DNA of 64,000 nucleotides, taken from Trichopria drosophilae. Lineage: Eukaryota; Arthropoda; Insecta; Hymenoptera; Diapriidae. The notes below the pieces were generated by a model. The model was not told the origin of the DNA. It did no database searches and was given only the letters and a program-made list of their open reading frames with translations. The stretch is from assembly GCA_030407085.1 (NCBI GenBank), contig CM059582.1:124001-188000 (forward strand), written 5' to 3'. Both the position numbers and the translations under genes were made by a program. Below are positions 9,555 through 17,324 of this stretch, piece after piece (the first letter of the stretch is position 1; each line of letters starts with the position of its first letter).

Positions 9555-9740
9555 GTGGTAAAAGTAAGATCAAATTTAAAGAAAAGGTTAAAACAAAGGT
9601 TTGTAGTACTTACTTTATTGATAAATGTTTTATTTATCTCATATTTTCTTATAAAAAACACAAAAAATACTTTCAATCAAATTATAGTCAAAGAAATAAA
9701 TATAGGAGCTGATAATGAAAAACAAACAACCACAAAATAA
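9555..9740 (+). CDS. Small single-span membrane protein upstream of xerD
   Basis: A GTG-started frame of 61 codons gives a basic N-terminus (R-S-N-L-K-K-R-L-K-Q-R), one membrane segment at about residues 17-34 and a short polar tail. It overlaps xerD by 26 bases. A 21-codon ORF with a ribosome site (AAGGG, ATG 9495) ends at ATG-TGG-TAA just over this start, which suggests translational coupling or a frameshifted parent gene. The size and topology resemble FtsL/FtsB-like division proteins, but nothing specific supports that. Confidence 0.4.
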   Translation: MVKVRSNLKKRLKQRFVVLTLLINVLFISYFLIKNTKNTFNQIIVKEINIGADNEKQTTTK

Positions 9741-10701
9741 AAAAGAGGATCTTTACATAACGTATTACATAGATACTTTGGTTTCCGAAAAATCCTCTAC
9801 ACAAAATACTTTGGAAAGTTATCGTTCAGATTTACACCAACTTGAAAAATTTTTATTAGAAGGAGGTGCTACCTTAGTTGGTGCAAGTAAAGCTAATATT
9901 AAAGATTATGCAAACTTTTTACGTGCACAAAAGAAATATAAAACTAGCTCTATATCAAGAAAAATATCTGCTATCAAAAATTTCTATAAGTGCCTATTCA
10001 ATGATGGAATAATAGATTTTAATCCAGCACCGGCTAATGATAATGAATTAAGAAATCCAAAGGTTTCCCGTCCCTTACCTAAGTATTTAAGTGTTCAAGA
10101 AATATTTTTGCTCATGGAAACAGTAAAAAAATCAGCAAGCGGATCGAATAAAGAGATAAGCAGTAAAAGGCTATGTGCAATTTTAGATATTCTTTACTCT
10201 TCCGGGATGCGTGTTTCTGAACTAATCAATATGAAGTTATGTGAAGTATCACATTTAGTAAACAGTAATGGTAAGGAAGGCTACATAATAATAAAGGGAA
10301 AAAGTGGCAGAGAAAGGCAAATCTTTTTTAATCAACAAGCATTGCAAAGTCTTAAAAATTATTTATCAATTCGTGACAATCTGCTTCCTAAGAACAAAAA
10401 ATCTGATTGGCTATTCCCAGGTGATAAACCTAATAAACCAATTACAAGGCAAAGAGTTGGTCAATTAATAAAAGAATTAGCAAGAAAGTGCGATATTGAT
10501 GAAAATAAAATCTCTCCACATGTGATTAGGCATTCTCTTGCTACCCATCTACTGAATAGCGGAGCAAATATTGTGCTGATACAAAAAATTCTTGGCCATA
10601 CTAATCTTTCTACGACACAAATATATACTCATATTGCTAACGAAAAGTTAAAGGATAAATTAGCTGATTCTCATCCTATTACTCAGATGATCAATAATTA
10701 A
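9715..10701 (+). CDS. xerD: Tyrosine recombinase XerD
   Basis: The 328-residue protein has the SAM-like N-terminal core-binding domain (residues 10-105) and the catalytic domain with the first Arg in Y-S-S-G-M-R-V-S-E-L, the H-V-I-R-H box, the L-G-H-T-N-L-S-T-T-Q-I-Y motif and the Tyr nucleophile in I-Y-T-H. XerC/XerD resolve chromosome dimers at dif during division. H-V-I-R-H-S-L-A-T-H-L-L resembles XerD more than XerC. There is no prophage context. An insertion of about 15 residues lies before the first catalytic block. Confidence 0.87.
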   Translation: MKNKQPQNKKEDLYITYYIDTLVSEKSSTQNTLESYRSDLHQLEKFLLEGGATLVGASKANIKDYANFLRAQKKYKTSSISRKISAIKNFYKCLFNDGIIDFNPAPANDNELRNPKVSRPLPKYLSVQEIFLLMETVKKSASGSNKEISSKRLCAILDILYSSGMRVSELINMKLCEVSHLVNSNGKEGYIIIKGKSGRERQIFFNQQALQSLKNYLSIRDNLLPKNKKSDWLFPGDKPNKPITRQRVGQLIKELARKCDIDENKISPHVIRHSLATHLLNSGANIVLIQKILGHTNLSTTQIYTHIANEKLKDKLADSHPITQMINN

Positions 10702-10751
10702 ACTTATTGCTTTTAGTTTTGTAGTAAAGTTAAATTCAAATAAATTTACGT

Positions 10752-11483
10752 GTGTTTGTGATTGCAAGTTTATTGTTTAATTTACTCCTTATATTATGGG
10801 AAGTATTCTATACTTTAATTACTCTCCCTGTAATTTGCTTTCCTGAGTGTGTAATAACCATTTTCCTTGTTTGCTCGGTGAGAGTTGTATTATTCATGTT
10901 GCGTTTATTATGTGGCATTAAATATGAAGTGAGGGGAATGGAAAACATTCCTAAGCAACCTTTTATAATTGCATCTAAACACCAATCTCCATTTGAAACA
11001 TTTATTTTTATACTACTCTTTAGAAAAGCAGTTTTTATTTTAAAACGTGAATTGAAATGGATTCCATTCATTGGTTTGCATCTCATGGCATTAAAAATGA
11101 TTTTTATTAACCGCTCAGATGGTATTAGTTCTGTGCGTCATATCATGAAATTAGCAAAAGTGTGTATAAAAGAAAATAGAGGCATAATAATATTTCCTGA
11201 AGGTACAAGAACAACTATAAACCAAAATATAAAATATCAATCGGGTATTGCTGCTTTATATAGCGTATTATCTGTTCCTGTGTTACCGATTGCTTTAAAC
11301 ACTGGTTTGTTTTGGCCAAAAAGCATACTTTCTCTGAGAAAGAATCCCGGAAAAGCGGTAATAGAAATATTACCTCCCATATATCCTGGGTTAAACAAAA
11401 ATGAATTCTTGCAAAGTTTAGAAAAAATCATTGAAGAAAGAAGTAGTAGATTAATTGCAGAAAAAACTGATATTGCAAATTAA
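10752..11483 (+). CDS. plsC: 1-acyl-sn-glycerol-3-phosphate acyltransferase-like protein
   Basis: The 243-residue protein has two N-terminal membrane segments and the PlsC acyltransferase motifs: S-K-H-Q-S-P-F-E-T (an H-x4-E version of the H-x4-D catalytic box, common in alphaproteobacteria), F-I-N-R-S and F-P-E-G-T-R-T. The reaction is acylation of lysophosphatidic acid to phosphatidic acid in the inner membrane. It lies 50 bases downstream of xerD. Confidence 0.87.
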   Translation: MFVIASLLFNLLLILWEVFYTLITLPVICFPECVITIFLVCSVRVVLFMLRLLCGIKYEVRGMENIPKQPFIIASKHQSPFETFIFILLFRKAVFILKRELKWIPFIGLHLMALKMIFINRSDGISSVRHIMKLAKVCIKENRGIIIFPEGTRTTINQNIKYQSGIAALYSVLSVPVLPIALNTGLFWPKSILSLRKNPGKAVIEILPPIYPGLNKNEFLQSLEKIIEERSSRLIAEKTDIAN

Positions 11484-11526
11484 CAAAAAAACTTTATAAT
11501 TAAAAGAAAAGTACAGGTATTAATAT

Positions 11527-11796
11527 ATGGCAAATCATAAGAGTGCTAAAAAAATGATGAAGGTAATAGCAAAGCGTACTTTAGTAAATAAGATGCGAAA
11601 AAGCAAAACTCGTACTGCTATTAGAAGATTAGTTGATATAATCAAGTCTGGTGATAAAGAGAATGTTGTCTTGGCATTTCGGAATGCTGAATCCAATTTA
11701 CACAAATGTGTAAATAAAGGTGTCATTCATAGGAATACTGCTGCGCGTAAAATAAGTCGTTTAAATGCAAGAGTAAAAGCATTGATGACAGCATAA
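11527..11796 (+). CDS. rpsT: 30S ribosomal protein S20
   Basis: The 89-residue, lysine- and arginine-rich helical protein begins M-A-N-H-K-S-A-K-K and has the S20 C-terminal K-G-V-I-H-R-N-T-A-A-R-K-I-S-R-L. It binds 16S rRNA in the small subunit body. ATG at 11527 follows a GTACAGG spacer. Confidence 0.97.
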   Translation: MANHKSAKKMMKVIAKRTLVNKMRKSKTRTAIRRLVDIIKSGDKENVVLAFRNAESNLHKCVNKGVIHRNTAARKISRLNARVKALMTA

Positions 11797-11875
11797 TATG
11801 GTTAATGTAAGGTTAACCGGATTAATGTATACTCTTCAATTTGTATATTCTGTATAAAATTAAGTAGCTCAAGTG

Positions 11876-13117
11876 ATGGATAAAAAAGCATTATTGGAAC
11901 TAAGTAATGGGTCAAAAATTGATCTGCCCGTATTAAGTGGAACAATAGGTCCTGGCGTGTTAAATATCAAGGATTTATATAAGAAGACAGGATTATTCAC
12001 TTACGATCCAGGATTTGTTTCTACAGCTTCATGCTCTTCCACAATTACATTCATTGATGGAGATGAAGGGGTTCTTAAATATAGGGGACATAATATAGCT
12101 GATTTGGCAGAGAATAATAATTTTACTGCTGTGATTTATTTATTGCTCTATGGTGAATTACCCAGTTTAGAGCAACACAAAAAATTTCTTCTCAAAATAC
12201 AAGAATCATCCAAAGTATCAGAGCAAGTTACAAATGTAATCAAAGCATTTCCAAAAACTGCTCACCCTATGTCGATTTTAGTTGCATGTTTTGCAAATTT
12301 GTCAGCGTCTTACCATGAAATGCATGGCAACAATGTCAATGGTGAAAATTTAGATTTTGGAATTTCTGTAATAGCAAAAGTTCCTGCAATTGTTGCAATG
12401 ATTTATAGACATATCAACAATCAGAAATTCATAAATGCTAATAATAAATTAAGTTATAGTGAGAATTTCTTAAATATGATATTTGGCAGCGCTGCTAATA
12501 ATACCCTTTTTGTAAAAGCTCTGGATAAAATATTTACTCTCCATGCTGATCATGAACAGAATGCTTCTACAGCAGCTGTCAGATTGGTAGGGTCAGCTGG
12601 TTCTAATCTATTTGCAAGCCTATCTGCAGGAGTTGCTACACTTTGGGGTCCAGCACACGGTGGAGCTAATGAGGCAGTTATAAATATGCTAAAAGAGATA
12701 GAGCAAAGTGGAGATGTAGATAGATTCATTGAGAAAGCTAAAGATGATAAAGATCCATTTAAGCTAATGGGATTTGGACATCGTGTTTATAAAAACTATG
12801 ATCCGCGCGCGCTTATATTAAAGGATGCTTGTCATGAGATTTTAAGCAAACTAGAGCAAAACAATGAATTACTTGAAATTGCAAAAAAACTTGAAGAAAT
12901 AGCTTTAAAGGATGAGTATTTTATTACACGTAAGTTGTATCCAAATGTTGATTTTTACTCAGGTATAATAATGAATGCTATCGGTATCCCTTCAAGTATG
13001 TTTACACCCATTTTTGCACTTGCAAGAACCACTGGTTGGGTTGCCCAGTGGTATGAAATGGTAAACGATGAAGAAACCAAGATTTGTAGGCCAAGGCAGC
13101 TATACCTTGGCAAATAA
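11876..13117 (+). CDS. gltA: Citrate synthase
   Basis: The protein of about 413 residues is type II citrate synthase, which condenses oxaloacetate and acetyl-CoA into citrate. Visible catalytic segments are H-A-D-H-E-Q-N-A-S-T-A, W-G-P-A-H-G-G-A-N-E (catalytic His) and G-F-G-H-R-V-Y-K-N-Y-D-P-R-A (His and the Asp region), then the Arg of the carboxylate site near the C-terminus. A GTG sits directly before ATG 11876; the ATG is preferred. The gene is intact. Confidence 0.97.
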   Translation: MDKKALLELSNGSKIDLPVLSGTIGPGVLNIKDLYKKTGLFTYDPGFVSTASCSSTITFIDGDEGVLKYRGHNIADLAENNNFTAVIYLLLYGELPSLEQHKKFLLKIQESSKVSEQVTNVIKAFPKTAHPMSILVACFANLSASYHEMHGNNVNGENLDFGISVIAKVPAIVAMIYRHINNQKFINANNKLSYSENFLNMIFGSAANNTLFVKALDKIFTLHADHEQNASTAAVRLVGSAGSNLFASLSAGVATLWGPAHGGANEAVINMLKEIEQSGDVDRFIEKAKDDKDPFKLMGFGHRVYKNYDPRALILKDACHEILSKLEQNNELLEIAKKLEEIALKDEYFITRKLYPNVDFYSGIIMNAIGIPSSMFTPIFALARTTGWVAQWYEMVNDEETKICRPRQLYLGK

Positions 13118-13161
13118 ACTTTCATTCACAATTCGTCCTCAAATAGTCTAATTTTCTTTAG

Positions 13162-14655
13162 CTATGAAATAGAGCAAGCTGATTTTTTACTAATTGATGT
13201 ACGCTTTTTTGCAGAACATTGGTCAGACTGTGATACAGACGGTTGGTCAAGTGTTGGTTCGGGCTGATTAGAAAAAGAGCGTGCTGAAGAAGGGCCAAAA
13301 CCACTATCTTTAGCCGAATTATCATCTTTAATTCTTTGTGCATCTTCATCATAGTAATTGAGGCTAAGTAATTTTCTTGAGTTTCCAGTATGTGATTTAC
13401 CTATAACTGAATTCTTAGGTGAACCACCAAAACCACTATCTGCACTTGGTCCATCTATCCCTACTTTTTCAGGAGGGACAAGAATTTGTGGTGATAACTC
13501 CATAGCTGGCACACGCGCAGGATCAATGGACAGTTTATAATCCTTATTGATTAAAGAGCTCTCTATGATCTTATCCATCACGCAGTAAGCAATGTCTGGG
13601 TTAGCAAAATCTATTCCACATACTCCTTTACTGCCCAATAGCGATTTCTGTGAAGTCCGACTTTCAAAGCTATTTAATATAACCATACAAAACATATTAT
13701 TAACGTGATTCACTTCTTCTCTTGTTAAATATCCCTTCTCATTATTATAACTTACAATAGGAATTAAAATTGAATCTTCTTCACTGTCCAAGTAAGAGTC
13801 ACGTACAATACGATCAACTGGTATGTTTGCTTTACGAAGGAAATCAACCACTGCAAATTCAGCATGTCAATAGCTCCAACCTCGCCTTTTGGAGTATCAA
13901 AACAACGAAATATCGATGATACTCTAAACTTTACTATGTCTTGAACAAACTTAGGATCATCAAAAACACCTTTCTTTAGATACACATAATTCCCCTTCTC
14001 TTCTAAAAAATCCTTAAATCTTTTAGGACTATTTTCATAATTCTCCATTCTCGATGAAAATGAGCTTACAAAAGAGTTTTTTAATTCTCGATCATCAAAG
14101 CCCTTACAGTATAAATAAGATTTTCTGTCAAAGCCCACATCGAATACATTGTCATTCACATGATCTAGACCAGAAGGATGATCGTCTATAATACATGCTA
14201 TTGTAAATCGTATTAAGTTCATTAGCTAGCAAATATTTTAGATTATAAACCACCTCTTTTTCAATTGGCACTGAAAACCTATGCCTGCTATTATCTGTAA
14301 TCCATTTACCTTGATTAAAGTTAAAAGGAAAAGAGTCTGTATAAAAAAGATCATTGGCAACACTTTCATCTCCACAAAACTTTTCTACTATACTCTCTCT
14401 CATATTGCTCAAGTACTCTCTTCGCTGATCAATATTCATATTTTTATCAAATGAAAGAACAATATGACCTTTTTCTACAGTGAGATTAGTAATAGCAGTC
14501 TCATCAGAAAGGCGCAACAGTGTAGTTAAGTAGAAGGAAGAAGTCCCTTCTTCCTTTTCAAGTAGCTGACACTGGTTTCTTACCAAGAAAAACTTAGCAT
14601 AACTTTTGTGCTCAAAAAAACTTCTGGATTCCAGCATCAAGTGCTGGAATGACAT
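13162..14655 (-). pseudogene. Hypothetical protein, broken by two frameshifts
   Basis: Three overlapping minus-strand frames (14152-14655, 13764-14222, 13162-13851) read as successive parts of one product of about 480 residues. The frame shifts near 14195 and near 13853, each by a single base. The first part has an acidic/hydrophobic domain without recognised motifs. The last part has a low-complexity C-terminus with two D-S-G-F-G motifs about 45 residues apart. The first codons lie in a palindromic repeat (14628-14650), so the true start has probably been replaced. It is unrecognised, and probably a Wolbachia-specific accessory protein. Confidence 0.7.
14628..14650. repeat. Short palindromic repeat (9-bp stem)
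   Basis: ATTCCAGCA and TGCTGGAAT form a perfect 9-bp stem around TCAAG. It belongs to the family seen elsewhere in the window with the pattern (G)TCAT(T/C)CCAGTG-loop-CACTGG(A/G)ATGA(C). It overlaps the apparent start of the frameshifted hypothetical gene. Confidence 0.85.
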
Positions 14656-14727
14656 GGTGAAATATTATTAAAGTAGCCTCTGTCCCAGTGTCCATTTGGT
14701 GTCATTCAAGTCAGCTCTCTTCTTGTC

Positions 14728-14743
14728 ATCCCAGTACTGGGAT
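14728..14743. repeat. Short palindromic repeat without loop
   Basis: ATCCCAGTACTGGGAT is a perfect 16-base palindrome, a shortened relative of the other palindromic repeats. It is preceded by GTC and followed by CCAG as in several other copies. Confidence 0.8.
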
Positions 14744-14910
14744 CCAGAAAACTGACCAGGTTGGTCACGCGCTGGCTCTCTAAAATTACTTTAGCTATAA
14801 ATATTAAGAAATTTACTAAATAAAAAAAAGACAAAAAAATTCCTGTGTAACGAGTTTTGACCCTATAATAATGTAAATTGGCGTTGTAATAATATGATAA
14901 CGCTTATTTA

Positions 14911-15039
14911 AAGCGCGGTTTGGCTGAATGTAGAAAAAATAAAAAAGACATGCAGCCGCTATAATTTTATGTAATTTGCCAATAAATGTCTGAGTTTTTT
15001 ACTGAATTTTGTCGTTGAGACCGCGCGTATCAAAAGCAA
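14911..15039 (+). repeat. Dispersed ~130-bp repeat, copy A
   Basis: This stretch resembles the reverse complement of 60371-60498 over its whole length. Shared blocks are TTTGGCT(G/A)AATGTAGAAAAA, AAAAAAGACATGCAGCC, CTATAATTT and GTTTTTTACTGAAT, with about one difference in six bases overall. Neither copy has a convincing ORF. It may be a non-coding mobile or regulatory element. Confidence 0.75.
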
Positions 15040-15127
15040 GGATAAATACTCTTACTGATGTGATAAGAAAAGTGGGAAAGTTTGTCAAGTAATAAAACTA
15101 GAGAGCTCAAATGGAAGAAGGCAAACT

Positions 15128-16753
15128 CTAAAGTGTACGTTCAGTAACACTTTCTATAAGAGAGATTGTATTATCTATCCCATAAAGCTTGATAAAAGAT
15201 CCCATTCTAGGACCGGTTTTTTGTCCAAGTAATGTTTCATACAAAAACTGAAACCAATCGCGTAAGTTATTGTAATTATGTTTTTTTCCGATGGAGAAAA
15301 CCTGAGATTGAATCTCTTCAGCAGTGGCTGTAATAGGCAAGGAATGTAGGTTGTTCTTTAAATCTAGTAACGCTTCTTTCTCTTTTTCGTTTGAAGCTTT
15401 ATACGCTTTTGTTGGCTTGATAAAGTCGTGATAATACCTAACTGCAAAATCCGAAAGCCTATCTAGCATTTTGTTGCTTTCTGGTGTAACGTTTGGTGCA
15501 TAAGTTGATATAAAACCCCAAAGAATCTCTTTGTTTTCAGCATTACAAGCTGCTGCCAGGTTTAAAAGTAACGAAAAATTTATGCCTGAAGTTTCTACAT
15601 TTGGAACTTTACCCTGGTGGATGTGCCATACAGGATTAGACTCCTCATTAGGTGTCATTCCAGTGCTTGACACTGGAATGACAGTAGATGCATTATTTTT
15701 CTCATTTTCATTATAGCGCTTAACAAACTCCAAATACTCATCGGTTGATTTTGGTATCACATCAAAATGTAAACGTTTAGCTTTTTTAGGACTCTGAAAG
15801 ATGTATAACGCTAAACTCTCTGTAGGTGCATAAGTTAGCCACTCCTCAATTGAAATACCATTTCCTTTTGATTTTGATATCTTCTTTCCTTCTTTATCAA
15901 GAAATAACTCATAGCAAAACAAAAGCGGTGGCTTTTCTCCAAGTATTTTACATATTTGACTTGAAAGCACAGCAGATGGAGTCAAATCCTTTCCATGAGC
16001 TTCGTAATTAACTCCGAATGCAGCCCACCTCATCCCCCAATCAGGTTTCCATTGCAGTTTGCATTTTCCTTTTGTCACTGGAACTTCTATTTTTTCCCCG
16101 TTTCGGTCTTCATACGTGATTGTTCCTTTATCTGCATTTGTTTCAATTACTGGAACTTGTAAAACTTGGGAAGTTTTTTGGCATATCGGCAAGAATGGAC
16201 TGTAAGTCTGCTGCCTTTCTTCCCGAAATGATGGAAGCATTACGTCCATCACTTTATCATAATTTTTCAGCAGGAGTAAAAGTTTTTCATCGTAAACGCC
16301 AGACTTATAACACTCTGTTGCACTCCTAAATTCGTATTCAAATCCAAACAAATCAAGAAATTTACACAACAACGAATTCATGTGATGACCATAACTCTCA
16401 TGAGTACCAAATGGGTCAGGTATCATGGTTAATGGCTTGTTCAGATTCTCTCTTAGCATTTCCTGATTTGGTACATTATCTGGTATTTTTCGCAAACCAT
16501 CCATATCGTCGGAAACTGCAATGATTTTGGTTTTTATACTAGGAGCTATTTTTTTTAGAGCGTTTGCAATAACTGTGGTACGAAAAACTTCCCCAAAAGT
16601 ACCAATATGTGGTAAACCCGAGGGACCATAACCAGTCTCAAATATTATCTCTTTTTTATTAGGGAATTCTTGTAGTATTTTTTCTGCTTCTTGAAATGGC
16701 CAGCCTATAATCATTGAATTTAAATTAATTATCTTACCTAAAGTGCTATTCAT
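15128..16753 (-). CDS. lysS: Lysyl-tRNA synthetase, class I
   Basis: The 541-residue protein is the class I (archaeal-type) LysRS also found in Rickettsiales, not the class II enzyme of most bacteria. The nucleotide-binding HIGH-like box is P-H-I-G-T-F-G near residue 44 and the KMSKS loop is K-K-I-S-K-S-K-G-N near residue 289. The C-terminal half is the helical anticodon-binding region. A palindromic repeat (15653-15683) lies in frame inside the gene and encodes [10 protein letters not shown] near residue 360. The reading frame remains open, so the gene should be functional. Confidence 0.95.
   Translation of the reverse strand: MNSTLGKIINLNSMIIGWPFQEAEKILQEFPNKKEIIFETGYGPSGLPHIGTFGEVFRTTVIANALKKIAPSIKTKIIAVSDDMDGLRKIPDNVPNQEMLRENLNKPLTMIPDPFGTHESYGHHMNSLLCKFLDLFGFEYEFRSATECYKSGVYDEKLLLLLKNYDKVMDVMLPSFREERQQTYSPFLPICQKTSQVLQVPVIETNADKGTITYEDRNGEKIEVPVTKGKCKLQWKPDWGMRWAAFGVNYEAHGKDLTPSAVLSSQICKILGEKPPLLFCYELFLDKEGKKISKSKGNGISIEEWLTYAPTESLALYIFQSPKKAKRLHFDVIPKSTDEYLEFVKRYNENEKNNASTVIPVSSTGMTPNEESNPVWHIHQGKVPNVETSGINFSLLLNLAAACNAENKEILWGFISTYAPNVTPESNKMLDRLSDFAVRYYHDFIKPTKAYKASNEKEKEALLDLKNNLHSLPITATAEEIQSQVFSIGKKHNYNNLRDWFQFLYETLLGQKTGPRMGSFIKLYGIDNTISLIESVTERTL
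15653..15683. repeat. Palindromic repeat inside lysS
   Basis: TGTCATTCCAGTG and CACTGGAATGACA form a perfect 13-bp stem around CTTGA. This is the longest intact copy of the palindrome family here, and it lies wholly within the lysS coding sequence without breaking it. Confidence 0.92.
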
Positions 16754-16801
16754 TTCAATAGATTTTTAATTAATGATGTAGTATTAGTGTTAGAGCTCTT
16801 A

Positions 16802-17007
16802 TTAGCATCGAACAAAATGAATCTGTCAAACCAGGAAGAAACTCATCAATTTAAGTTTCTAGTAGTTTTAAGTAAGGTTGTGGAGGAAGCGCCTCATGCA
16901 GTTATAACCGGAATCTTCACTGGTGCCATAAGTGCCCGTCGTTTAGCATGGTTTTGGAGGAACGGTCAAATCATTGATGGAGTCCTTAGACTACCTAGGT
17001 TAGGAGA
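16802..17007 (+). repeat. 206-bp repeat, copy B, abutting virB3
   Basis: This copy matches 6034-6239 in inverted orientation with one base difference. It fills nearly all of the gap between the divergent lysS and virB3 genes and ends 11 bases before the virB3 ATG, so its end (TAGGAGA) sits at the virB3 ribosome-binding site. The contained frame (ORF 16787-17014) is open, as in copy A. Confidence 0.9.
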
Positions 17008-17018
17008 AGGTTAAAGAT

Positions 17019-17315
17019 ATGTCTACTGGCAGCATACAAACGAATCAATTATTTAAAGGTCTTACAAGACCTGCAATGCTCTTTGGTGTGAGTTATATGT
17101 TTGCAATATTAAACGTTCTAATTTGCATGCTAATTTTCATTAATACAAATCATCTTAGAGTAATTCTCCTGATGTTACCAGGTATACATGGACTTGGCTA
17201 TATAGCTTCTGCAAAGGAACCGTTGTTTATTGAGTTATTGATGGTAAAGTTGGGAAAATGCTCCAAATGTTTAAATCGGCTTTATCATGGAGCCAATTCT
17301 TATGACATTACTTGA
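17019..17315 (+). CDS. virB3: T4SS protein VirB3
   Basis: The 98-residue protein has the VirB3 pattern: a short N-terminus with L-F-K-G-L-T-R-P-A, a long hydrophobic hairpin at about residues 20-60 and a C-terminal hydrophilic tail. VirB3 is an inner-membrane subunit that works with VirB4. GGAGAAGG lies 6 bases before the ATG. It is the first gene of the T4SS operon and is followed after 9 bases by virB4. Confidence 0.92.
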   Translation: MSTGSIQTNQLFKGLTRPAMLFGVSYMFAILNVLICMLIFINTNHLRVILLMLPGIHGLGYIASAKEPLFIELLMVKLGKCSKCLNRLYHGANSYDIT

Positions 17316-17324
17316 TGTTATGCA

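Larger units (their letters stand above)
14656..15127. other. Gene-free repeat-bearing intergenic region
   Basis: This 470-base stretch between two minus-strand genes has no supported ORF. It holds a 16-bp palindrome at 14728-14743 and a dispersed repeat at 14911-15039. The rest is AT-rich and unremarkable. Confidence 0.7.

Noticed and set aside
11796..11830. Terminator after rpsT (GGTTAACC palindrome)
   Set aside because: The stem is short and no T-run follows, so a terminator call is not supported.
13358..13540. Plus-strand ORF antisense to the D-S-G-F-G region
   Set aside because: The minus-strand product is contiguous with its neighbours across the shifts; this frame is not.
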